Both the position numbers and the translations under genes were made by a program. The notes beneath the pieces were generated by a model. It saw only the letters and a program-made list of their open reading frames with translations. It ran no database searches and was not told where the DNA came from. A stretch of DNA of 64,000 bases from Neoechinorhynchus agilis (lineage: Eukaryota; Acanthocephala). The DNA is taken from the NCBI GenBank assembly GCA_051530055.1, contig CM121341.1, positions 1,116,001-1,180,000 on the forward strand, read 5' to 3'. Positions 1 to 10,535 of the stretch are shown here, piece by piece; the stretch's first letter is position 1; each line of letters begins with the position of its first letter.

Positions 1-567
1 AAGTTCCCTTCTTTTTATTTCGTAGGGTCCTAGTTTAGTTTTGAGAATTTTCACGGGACGAGTAGACTTAAACGTCTAGAAACATATATGGGTCCCGATC
101 AATGATCACCACTGTTTTACCTTTGGTGTTGTGAATAGAGCCGTCTCGTATATAATATCGATTATTATTTTAAGTTGTGTTGGCGTGATTGTTAATAGCG
201 TCGCATCGTGACAGTTCAGCTTTTAGCCCTGAGAAGCGCTTTCTTTTTCTCTAATGAAATTGATTTTGTTGATTCCCGCAGTTCTGTTCCATGGAAATTT
301 AAAGAATCATACAAATTTACTAGTTTGTAATTCAACAAACATAAATTGCAAAATGTTTAAATTTGTTGTTAATTTTTGATGCCAGCATAGATCTATATAA
401 AGCCCCAAATTTCTTGCACAATCTTACGAAAAATAGCTACATTCTATCGAAGAATAGGATTGCCGAAATTATTACTAATCGTCTAATTTCGATTAACAAT
501 AAAATAATTCGAAATTCCTCAGTGAACGTTTTTTCAGTTTTTAATTTTCACAGGCCTTTAGATGCGG
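1..567. other. AT-rich flank, no gene recognised
   Basis: The only open frame (363-596, plus strand) is 77 codons, resembles nothing I know and has no splice or start context. The stretch lies beyond the truncated 3' end of the Penelope-like element on its right. Confidence 0.5.
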
Positions 568-3063
568 TTAATAATATTCTAACATTTCTTGTTTGATGCA
601 TTGGCGAAGTGGCCTTTCTGTTTTTCCCACGTACGTGACCAAGTGGCCACGGTCAATCCGACACCGTTCACACCGGATCTCGTAGACTACACTGCTCTGA
701 TCGCACATCTTCCAGTCACGATCAATGGCTTGCTGACGCTCCTCGTCCATCCGCGCACCTGCTGTGTATCTGCACATTAGGCACGACCGAGGGCATTCCT
801 GATGATCCTCATGATGCCTCGTTCTCGTCAGCATCCTCCGCAGCGTTCTACACCCTCTGTGCACAATACGCACATTCAACCCTGCTTGCCTGAGCAGTAC
901 TTTAACTCTCTTCGTGAACATTTCACTCACGTACGGAATTCGTAGGATCGGACTATCGTCCTTTCGTTCCCTCATGGGTCCAACGTCCCGTCTAATTCTA
1001 TTTTCCACTTCTCGCTGGAATCCTTCGATCTCCTCTGTCGAATATCCGTTGTCCGCGAAGATCTTGTTTACTGCTTCCACCGCTCCACGCTTCGCGTCCC
1101 ACGACGATGAGCAGGTGGTTGCCGATTTATGCATACCAGCGTATATCGCCGCTTTCATCGCCCAAGGATGATGAGAATCTCGGTGCATCACAATCGACTT
1201 CCTGCATGGCTTTCGATACCAATTGAAGTTGGATACATCGTCGGATTTGAAGCGGAGATTGAGGAATGGCAGGTAGTCCGAAGGTTGGTCTCTCGTAACC
1301 CGAATCCTCCTATTCGAGTCCATTGAATTTAATAGTGACTTAATGGTATCGACCTCATCATCCTCGGTGAAGGTCAACAACACATCGTCCACATAGCGGA
1401 GGTAAACTTGACTCGACGCTAAATGTGGATAGATGTGCTGTCTTTCCAGGTCATAAAGGTAGAGGATGGCCAATACCGGAGCTAAACTATTTCCCATTGC
1501 AAGACCACGAACTTGCTTATATAGCTGGTTTCGATAACGAAAAAGGTTGCACTTCAGTACCAATCGTGTCGGACCAATAACATCGTCTGGTAGTAGACCA
1601 AAGAGGTCAAGATCCTCATTCTCCTTCAACCTTTTCTCCAGCGCACGTACTGCTCCCTCGTTGTCCACATTGGTGTACTATGCTACGAAATCAAAAGACA
1701 TTACGCGACTGTTGGTCAATTCATTCTGTCGCGATCGCAGGGTTGATAGCAGCTCATCAGTATTGCTCACAAATGCCCGTGTCCTCCGTAGCAATGGACC
1801 GATAGCCGAAGCCAGGAAACGAGAAACACGGTACGCTGGTCCATTAACCGCAGATATGATTGGTCTGCATTTCAGCAACGAGGCTGCTTGCGGTGTAACC
1901 GGACCAATAGGCATCTTGTGTGTCTTGACCAATCCGTACATCGCCAGCGTACGTAATGGTCCGTGTGTGAAACTGCTCATCCCTTTCAACTCTCGAGCCG
2001 AAATCACTTTTCGAAGAGCAGCATTCAACTTCTTGCGCTGTTGCTCACATTCGTCTTTTGTCGCCATTGTATATGTATCAATATGACCCAATAACGTCCC
2101 CATCATCGCACTTTCCACGCTGCTTTCCATCGCCACGAGATCACCTCCCTTATCGCTCACTGTTATCCTCATCTCCTTCTTTTGCACTTTCTCTTTCAGG
2201 GACCTCAGTGCTCGTCGTTCACTCAACGGAAGATTCGGTTTCGAGCGGTAATCCATATAACGATCCGTCAAGTTTTCTATGCCCTCTCGCAACATCAACA
2301 ATTTTCTCTCTGTGTGATCATCAGCTCTCGGTACTGCGAATACATTCCTTTCGAAATCAAAACGCGGTCGAGATCGCGAGACACACTCAGGTTCACAACT
2401 AGGCGGTGCATTGGCCTCTGCAGCAACCAGACGTTCCCCATCACGAACAGCTTTTACCCGTAGTTGGTACGCTAAGCGCGCGACGTCCACTTGCAATTGG
2501 AATACATCCTCTTTCCTCAGTGCATGTGTCGGTGCAAAGGACAGTCCACGTGAGAGAACCATACGTTCATCTCTATTCAACATTCCATCCGGAATGCACG
2601 TCATCCGGTCGGTGAGTAAGACTTGACTCCTCGGTCGGCTCGGATCGACCTTCGATTCGCATAACGCGGCATATTTCGCTTTCATTCGATCTTTGGAAGT
2701 TCGCTTCGCAGTTTGGCCAGCATCCAGCGCGATATCCATCGCACTCGAGAATTCCTCCTTTCCCAACACTTCTGACAAATACTGCTTACATATATCGAGA
2801 TCCTTCCTCAAACATTGTAGATCGTTCCAGGTATTTCTTATCTTGACTTTGAGGCAAACAAACCGGAACCTCCATAGATTTTCCCTGATGCGCTTCTCAC
2901 GCAAAAAACCCATCGGCACACGGACACCATCGAGCAATGCAGGGAGTATTTTATTTCGGAGGCAACTTATGAGGAACTGAATCCGTTGTTCGTGACCCTT
3001 CAGACGCTCCAACATCGCAATGTAGTTCTTGGACGCAGCGAAGATCGGACTGTCCATCCGCAT
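568..3063 (-). mobile_element. Penelope-like retroelement, near-complete ORF with one in-frame stop
   Basis: The reading frame runs leftward as about 832 codons, interrupted by a single TAG at 1678-1680; the frame continues unchanged on both sides. The first 461 residues hold the PLE N-terminal region and start of the reverse transcriptase (SDKGG, GLVKTHK, CRPIIS, SFDFVA). The second part has the RT core (GLAMGNSLAP, then YVDDVLL with the catalytic Asp pair), the thumb region and the start of a GIY-YIG endonuclease (VVYEIRCERC, then YVGKT). The nuclease stops about 20 residues after YVGKT, so its catalytic Arg and Glu region is lost. PLEs reverse-transcribe their own RNA at nicks made by the GIY-YIG domain. 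This copy looks recently active but 3'-truncated and carrying one nonsense change. Confidence 0.88.
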
Positions 3064-3465
3064 GTCGATAAGATTACTACATCAGTATTAATCAAATTCC
3101 TTCGGGATTTACACATCAACCACTGAGGACACCAAGTGAACTTAACGGCCTCATTAATACCTGTGAGTCGGATAAAACAATCGATGAGAGGGAACCTGTA
3201 AAAACCGAGTCAAAAATGATCATTTCCTCTCGGCAAGACTTTATATTAACCGAAAAACGGCGATCAAGAGGAAAAGGTTCCAGTCATCGTTGAATTGAGC
3301 ATTCGGGCCGAGGGCCAAACAATCGGTGGGCTTAAAAATTGCTCAAAAAGCAGAAACAATAAGTATTTACGGCAGCGACATCAAGAGAATTCAATAATCC
3401 CAAGTTGTTTATGAACCTATCTTCGTCCCGCTCAAGGAAAATACACAAAAAATAACAAAGCCAAG
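3064..3465. other. Upstream flank of the PLE
   Basis: No coding frame is supported. The part next to 3063 is probably the 5' untranslated region of the leftward PLE, but I cannot place its end. Confidence 0.35.
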
Positions 3466-3990
3466 ATGGAGGAGGCCAGCGACAGCGAGGATATCGAAGA
3501 CATTGTCTCGGCCTTAGAACGTGAAGACGAGATGCCGCCGATCCCCGAAAAATTTATCGTCGCAGTCCATAAGGCAGGAAAGGAACAGGAAATTCCAGAA
3601 TGGTTTACCTGCCACAACGACGAACAATGGCAAGATATCTACAATGAAACTTTCATGGAAGAGCTGCTATTGGGCGACGAGGAATTCGAAATTTTAACAT
3701 TGAATGCCGAAACATTGAACAAAAACAAAGACATGGCCTTCATTATAGTCTCTGTCCAACAGTAAAGTAGACACTCAGGCGGTCACCGTTGTAGATGAGG
3801 AATATTCTATAAAGAATGAAAACCATAACGACGATACAGACGCTGAAAATAATTCGAATTAGCGGAAGACGAAAATGCTAAATTAACACAAAAATTCAAA
3901 GTGGAAGCAGACAATCTGGATACTCAAAATGGCGATATCAAGATAGGCGAAAATACCTCCTCTGAGATCATTATCAGAGATAACGATTGA
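3466..3990 (+). pseudogene. Unrecognised acidic protein, frameshifted
   Basis: An ATG at 3466 opens a 99-codon acidic frame rich in Glu and Asp that ends at a stop near 3763. Similar acidic sequence continues in shifted frames to about 3988, ending in a run like SSEIIIRDND. This suggests one acidic protein of about 170 residues broken by two frame changes, or a spliced gene whose joins I cannot see. It could instead be the first ORF of a mobile element. No family is recognised. Confidence 0.35.
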
Positions 3991-4252
3991 TTGGACAAAC
4001 TGTTGCTGTTTTTTAATGTGCTAAAATAAAAAAATCAAGATCAAGTGTTTCTAATGGGCATTGATTTTCACTTTGAATTTTACTCTTATTTGATTTATCT
4101 AAAAATTATAGTAAAGAAACTCGCGCGCACTTATCAGATATTCGAATTCCGATCACTTCTATGAATGGATTCCTTTGAACATTTAATTGAAAGAATCACT
4201 AGCCGTGTAATCGACCATCAAGCATCAAGAACAACGGATAAACCAAGTTGGT

Positions 4253-4906
4253 ATGAAGGTCAAGGAGGCTTCTAATCTAAAACGATCTAAAGAAGGACGA
4301 GCGACCAAACTCACATTAAATCAAGCAAAAGAGGTAGAGCTTGAAAAGTTGGATAATGATTCCAGTGATCGGGATTCTAATGAAATTCCGGACCAAAGCA
4401 CAAAATCGCTAAGGCGTATCAAAATCGATGAAGAAAGAGTTTTACAAACGTTCACGGTAAACAGATTTAAGAATCCAAACCCTCGATGCTGTCTTCTCTT
4501 TTTACTGAGAAGATAAAATTGCTAAAGTTCTTATTGAATTTTCAATATGCAAACAAGAGCTAAGAACTGGTGGACACCGGTTACGGCAGTTGGAATCAAC
4601 GATTACGGCCTCATAAATATTCTCCGTATAATGGCCAGCAACGGGGAAACCCAACCGCTAATCGGCAATATCAGTCAAATAGGAAATAAAATTATGGAAA
4701 TCTTTAATCGTCAACCTCTAGAAATGTCCAATATTTCGATGGAAGATAAATCCGGATCGCACTTAAACCATACATTACATAACGAATCAATTTCGAAAAG
4801 TAGATCCTCAAGGCGGTCAACTGAACTTGAGAAACCAGCAAACTCTTCGATCGTTTTAGAACAATCTTGGACGAGAAGTTCACTGTTCGAAACCGCGCGG
4901 TGCTAA
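4253..4906 (+). other. Two consecutive unrecognised ORFs
   Basis: Frames of 87 codons (4253-4516) and 119 codons (4547-4906) are charged, Ser/Asn-rich and lie close together on the same strand, after the acidic frame at 3466. They may be pieces of one decayed gene or of an element ORF1. No motif is recognised. The following 4907-5750 holds only stop-rich sequence. Confidence 0.25.
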
Positions 4907-5749
4907 AGCGGATATTCAGCGCGATGATTAAACGTGAAATAACGCCGACTGAAATTCGCTCAGATCGAAAAATTGTTGAAGAAAATAAATTGTACAACGG
5001 CTGATATTGATGTACAAAAGTTATATTCTTGAAAACGAGTAGTGGTTCTTAGAAATAAATCCGGAGGAAAAAATGTTGGCGACGAAAACAACGGACCAAC
5101 AGAAAGCGAGACACAATAGAATCGTTGTGTAATTTGTAACATCATTTCTTGAGCTTTTAAAATAGGTTTCTTAATTCTGAAGGTCGACCGCGTATCCTAA
5201 AATCGAACTCTATATCAGTTTTTGAGATTTTCATGGACCGACAGATTGATATGATTCCCAGCGGAAACTGATCGGAACGAAGTTCGACAAAGAAAGCACC
5301 ATGCACCCAGAATTAATGATTTCAGGCTTCCAAGAACTTTTGTTAAAGGAACGTACAGTCGAATGGAGGAGTTAAGATATGAATTGATCAACGATTGAGA
5401 CCGATAAGAGCCAAATTCAAACCCCTGAGGATTTTGAAATGTTTAATCACACCAAATTGTGATCAAGCTAAAAAAAATTGAAGTAATCTCCTATCTGTGA
5501 ATCGTTTTTGAGACATTGAGTGAGATATTAGCTCTATAAAGACTATTTCGGAAGCCGTAGAATTACTAATCTCGGTGTAGATGATTGATCAAAAGTACTA
5601 ACAAATCTACGGATCCAAATGCAACCTCAATGAAATTTTAATAAAGTATGAAATTCAGCACGAAAATATAGAGCGATTAATCAGAAAGAATGCTAATTTT
5701 TTGATTACGTAACAAATTTTTCCAGTTTTCGATTAAAAGCGTTCTTTTT

Positions 5750-5825
5750 TGATTGATTATAAATTACGCGAGGCTCTATTCCTGATCAAGAATACCCTCT
5801 TCATCCCGAAATTGAGGACGATGAC
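5750..5825 (+). mobile_element. REL-family retrotransposon, RT fragment
   Basis: About 20 codons (REALFLIKNTLFIPKL) match the segment HEALFLIKNALYTPKL of the RT C-terminal part in the larger copy at 15-16.8 kb. No neighbouring part of the element is recognisable, so this is a short relic. Confidence 0.6.
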
Positions 5826-6409
5826 GGCGAATAATTATGTTTATATCTTCAAAATCGAACCTACGAATGTGAAAAAATTACAACTGCTTTTTGATTTAAT
5901 TGTAATCCTCAGATACGGAACCCATGTTTAACATTTCCATGTGAAAAAAGTCTGAGGCTACATTGTGGCACGGAAGAATTTTAAATCTTCACGCTTCCTT
6001 ATCTTCATGAAAGGAGCAGGTGGTACACTTGTCATATTGTTGTAAGGACGCAGTCGTCTCATTTCCGTTCTTGTCTGTACCATTCATCGTTTAGTTTTTA
6101 TTTCCAAGAGGTTATAACAATTTTGTACGTCTGGGAACCTTTGAAGAAAAGTTTCTTGAAGCATTTTTTTCGAGTGCATCGTACAAAAATCTTTTTTTTA
6201 AAGAGTTGGATTATTAACTGAACAGAAGAAATTAGGTGCAATTTTATTGAACGTCATTAATAGACTAAGCTTTCGTTACGTCATTAATTGGGACGCTCTT
6301 ATTCACGCCCGTAAGCTCCGTCTTTCGTCTCCACATCGATCAAGTCGACGCCACACTCCCGAATCCATTGCATTATCTTCTCTTCTATTTTAGATAATTT
6401 TGGGCTAAA

Positions 6410-6721
6410 ATGGATGCTAAAACGTCGCAATCTTTTTCGGTGGATCAAGCCAATTTCAAGTTCTGTCACAAACTCAGGTCAAATGAGGAAAATCCTTCTG
6501 AAACCGACGTCTACGTCACTCCAAAGGTACACGACAATGACGACATTATTCCCGAAGTCGGTCGGTTTCGTAGGTTCATCCAAAATAGGATTCTTGTGAG
6601 AGAAAAGTTCAAACATGCTAAGGTCTCTAATCAAAACGGCGATGTTGCCTTGAATCATGAAGATGAGAAAAATATTACCGAACTAGAGGGCCTCGAAACC
6701 ATCTACGATGGATTCTATTAA
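6410..6721 (+). CDS. Unrecognised 103-residue protein
   Basis: The ATG at 6410 lies 16 nt after a strong pyrimidine-rich acceptor (TCTTCTATTTTAG ending at 6393), the same arrangement seen at other host genes here, so I favour a real short gene. The frame is open to a stop at 6719. The product is hydrophilic, with a basic segment (FRRFIQNRILVREKF) in the middle and an acidic C-terminus. No signal peptide or membrane segment is visible. It lies about 620 bp upstream of the acyl-CoA synthetase exon on the same strand. Function unknown. Confidence 0.5.
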   Translation: MDAKTSQSFSVDQANFKFCHKLRSNEENPSETDVYVTPKVHDNDDIIPEVGRFRRFIQNRILVREKFKHAKVSNQNGDVALNHEDEKNITELEGLETIYDGFY

Positions 6722-7336
6722 ATCAATGGATCCTTGAGTTTTCGGAGTTTTGCGTAATTCCAGGGATTTGTTCATCAAGACATTTTTTATCGGGCCAAAT
6801 GAAGAATAATAATTCAATTTTTAAAATGTCGATATGTAAAGTACCGGGGAATGTGATTGGAAATATTGTTTAGGTCTACATCCGGTAAATGAGGGTCTAT
6901 TACTAACCTATAAACTGATGATGAACCCGACGAGGTTCGCAGAACGTCTTTAGTAAATAATCATTTACCGCGGGTGTAGACTGTATGCGTTCCTTAGTGA
7001 TTGATTTATCAATTCCCAATATTTCGTTGGTTTCGTCAGACTTCTTCAGGTTTCTTGTAAGTTTTACACAAAATAAACAGTCTCTCTATTTTTAGTGACC
7101 AAACAACACAATTTTAAGGTACATAAAGAAGTCCGACGTGTAGAGGACGAAATATTAAATTATTTTTTCACAATGCGGATTACGATTATATATTTAAAGA
7201 AAATTCGTGCGTTCCCATCATTTTACTAACAGTTTTACGATTTAATGCAAGTCCCCTGAGAAATACCTACATAATTTTTTGTCCAGAGTCCGTTTGATCG
7301 CAACAGAAATCTGGTTTGACCTCTGATTCATTGTAG
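6722..7336. other. Intergenic/5' region of the acyl-CoA synthetase gene
   Basis: No coding exon recognised. A stretch around 7005-7060 contains a degenerate CTGAAGAAG...CGAAATAT motif (minus strand) like the Penelope-end motif described at 62.1 kb. A missing 5' exon of the synthetase could lie here but I could not identify one. Confidence 0.4.
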
Positions 7337-7342
7337 TACGGA

Positions 7343-9869
7343 ATGCGGATAGCCCAGCGCGAACACGACAATCGTCTGATTGGTTACCTCAACGAAACGA
7401 ACTTCTACGAGTGGCTCACCTATTCTCAAGTTGAACTGTTAGCGACGAATATTGGTCGTTTTCTTAGTGACAAAGCCGGTCTTTCAACTGGTGATATTGT
7501 TGGAATAAATTCAAAGACTCGAGCCGAATGGCTGATCACGTTCATTGGATGTGTGTTTAAATCGTTTACGGTGACTCCTGTATACGATACTTTGGGAGAC
7601 GAAGCCTGTGCTCACATTATTGATCAGACTGAGATGCGTGCCATGTTCGTATCAACGATTGACGATGCTCGTAAATTGATAAGAGTTCTGGCAGGTATGC
7701 AAGAGGCTGGAAAGGAAGTAAAATTAAGACACATTGTTTTGCTGGACACGCCTCCATCATCATCGATGACTGAATTCCACAAGTTTCAAAAGGAAAATGA
7801 AGCTAAATATAACATTTACGCGTTTAATGAAGTTGCGACCGGTGATGAGCAAAGCTGGAAGCTATGGATTCAAAAGACGTCTTTGGCTGCGATAGAGGAC
7901 CAGCGGCAGTACCATTTACCTCCGAAAAAAGACGATATCTTAGAGATATGTTACACTTCAGGCACGACTGGCGTACCGAAAGGTGTCGTTTATCGGCACA
8001 AAAACATGATAGCGCTGATAGTATGTCTCCGTGTTGACATTGATGATATATTGGAAGAAGGACGAGAAGTTTTTATCTGTTATCTTCCATTGGCCCACGC
8101 TTATGAAATAGCCGTGGAATGCTTTGGAGTGACTACTGGGTGCAAACTTGGATACTATAATGGCGACGCTCGAAATCTAGCGGCCGATATGAAGAATCTA
8201 AGACCAACGATTGTAACTGCAGTGCCTCGTGTTCTAACTCGGATCCACGAGGGAATCGATAAAAAAACTAGCAGGGAAGAGAGTGGGGCCTTGAAAGCTT
8301 TTATGTTCAAACAAGCAGTCAGAAAACAATGGAAAAAATTGGTGGATGATGCCAATGAGCACCTTAAAAACCCATTTGATGTTAATAAGAAGCAGCCAAA
8401 CCGTCGAACCAGACGAACATTTATCTATGATCGCTTCATTTTTAAGAAAGTCCAAGAACAGTTTGGAGGAAACCTTAAAGCAATTTTTGTTGGAAGTTCA
8501 GCTACACCCCCGAAGACTTTAAGCTGAGAGATTAGGCGCTCCGGACACAGGATCTTCTTCAAATTGTACCTTTTTTGAATCTTATCGTAAAGTTCACAAA
8601 ATGTTTTTGATATGAATCGTAAAATTTTCTTATTCGCACCACAAAACAGAAAAATCAATTTTTGAGAATTTGCCCAAATTAGAGTGCTAAATGCGAACAA
8701 ATCTGTAGACGAGAAATATATTGAAATGTTTAAAAAGTTACGTTAAGAATGCGAAAGGGTGCAATGTCGTTTAATAAAAAAAATCTTTCCTAATTTCCGT
8801 AAAAATTCCGTGTCTAAAAAAGATAGAATTTCCTTTTATAAATGCTATTCTAGATTGTCTAAAATAATCTTTATCAAAAAAAGAATTTGAGTTTGTGCAA
8901 CGAATCTAGACTTTTCTCTAAAGGCCGAAACTCACGTTCTCCTTTATTTTTGCGTTTCGAACACACTCAAACAATCTCAACCTTTTATTTGCTCGATGTT
9001 TTTCACGAGTGACTTTGCATTGACTCACAATTTTTCGGAAAACTCATGACACCTGACTTTTTTTTTGCTTTTGACGAGCGCTTGATCTAGTACAGTTTCT
9101 TCGATCGGTGCTCGGATGCTACGTATGCGAAGGTTTCGGTCAAACCGAATCATACGGGATAGCATTTCTTCAGCATCACTACGACATGAACACTGGTTCA
9201 ATCGGTCGTCCTTTATCGAGTGTCCAGTTTAAACTTCGAGATGTCCCTGATCTCGGTTACAAGAATGCTCGACAAACTCTAGTAGGTGAACTGTGTTTGC
9301 GTGGATCGAGTATTATGGCGGAGTATTATAAAGAACCAGAGAAAACACGCGAAACCGTCGATGCCGATGGATGGATTGGGACGGGTGACATTGCAAGACT
9401 AAACCCAAATCGTACTGTGAGTATATTCGATAGGAAAAAGCATATTTTTAAGCTCATTCAAGGTGAATACGTGGTCCCGGAACGCGTTGAGAGCGTTTAC
9501 AAGACCAGTAAGTTAATTGACGATATTTTGGTGTTCGGCAAACCGATGTGGACGTCGGTAGTCGCGGTTGTGTTCGTCAATTTAGACGAAGCCCGCAATG
9601 TTTTAAAGTGTAAAGCAATCACGTTAAACGAACTCAATGAAAACGAAGTATTCATTCGCGTTTTACAAAATGAACTCAACATGATTGGAGCGAAAAGCGA
9701 TCTTAAAGGATTTGAGAAAATTAAGGCTTTCGTCGTTGCTGAAAAACCCATGTTCGACTACACTGACATGGTCACGCCTACCCTTAAACCAATGAGACAT
9801 TTATTCGCTTCACATTTTAATGAACAACTCGAGAGAGTCTATGCAGGAATTGTGGATAAACCTCTCTAG
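7343..9869 (+). CDS. ACSL: Long-chain fatty-acid CoA ligase (ACSL1/5/6-type), two recognisable exons
   Basis: The product would activate long-chain fatty acids to acyl-CoA via an acyl-adenylate, normally at ER or mitochondrial outer membranes. Exon 7343-8524 carries the AMP-binding loop YTSGTTGVPKG (about residue 204), YLPLAHAYE, the LRPTIVTAVPR stretch and the start of GSSATPPK. Exon 9096-9869 continues without a gap in the family alignment: FLRSVLGC, GFGQTES, GWIGTGDI, DRKKHIFKL and a C-terminus ending DKPL before TAG. The intron (8525-9095) begins TGAG and has no GT at the required place, although it ends CAG. The ATG at 7343 lies 6 nt after an acceptor (CATTGTAG), yet family members have roughly 80-100 more N-terminal residues including the membrane anchor, so either a 5' exon is missing or the protein is short. 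A polyadenylation-like AATAAA is near 10136. Family assignment is secure; functional state is not. Confidence 0.9.
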
Positions 9870-10159
9870 AAGAGGATAAGCGACATATTGAGAGTGTGAA
9901 CCTTTTCTGATGTAATTGTTCTCTAAAGGTTTCATAAATTGATCAAATTCGAAGTGTGAACGGAAATCAATTCTTTTGAACCTAAAAAAATGTCGCTTTC
10001 TACCCTACAATTGGAAATTAAGTTGTTTAATATGACTTATTATTAAGGAAACCACGGAAAACAAACACAGCAACAAATTTGAATTAAAAAAGTCGCATTT
10101 GAATTTTTGTGCGGCTCTCGAATCGGAAATGGAATTAATAAACTGTATAAAATTCTATT
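9870..10159. other. ACSL 3' flank
   Basis: AT-rich sequence with an AATAAA at about 10136; no other feature recognised. Confidence 0.5.
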
Positions 10160-10535
10160 TTTTCTCAGCACACGCCTTCGCTCTTGATCACTCAGCTACC
10201 GTCCTGGTGTAATGGTTGAAAGGACGGATGCAGCGTTCGCAGTTTTGCCCTCGGATCATCAGTGATTAGTCTCAGTCTCTTGAACGCCACGGTACACAAC
10301 GACCTGAGCGTCTCGACGCCAAAGGGAACGAACTAATGATTTCGACCCAAATCCTTGTATTTTGTCCTTTTGCGTTCCTCAGTGGCGGTTGTTGCTCCCC
10401 TCCGGTTTAGTAGTGGCGAATTTTATGTTGCTGGCTGCGAGCGTATCCATGAACGTGACGTCCCAGAGATGGCATTTGCATCCCCTCGCTACGGGAATAC
10501 TGTAATAATAACACATTTTATTGATACCCCTATCT
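10160..10535 (-). mobile_element. REL-family retrotransposon, 3' end fragment
   Basis: Read leftward, the sequence encodes the extreme C-terminus of the REL-family protein: a degenerate KYRDLG...FVPFGVETL...ITDDPRAK series ending in HQDGS and a stop. The rightmost ~170 bp (about 10165-10365) are nearly identical to 25870-26070, showing two insertions of the same subfamily. The N-terminal side is frame-broken. Confidence 0.7.

Noticed and set aside
1547-2086. 179-codon plus-strand ORF
   Set aside because: Antisense shadow of the Penelope RT frame.
10199-10230. tRNA-like start (GGTGTAATGGTT) that recurs at 25.9 kb
   Set aside because: No anticodon stem or B box follows, and the sequence is the reverse of the REL-family C-terminal codons.
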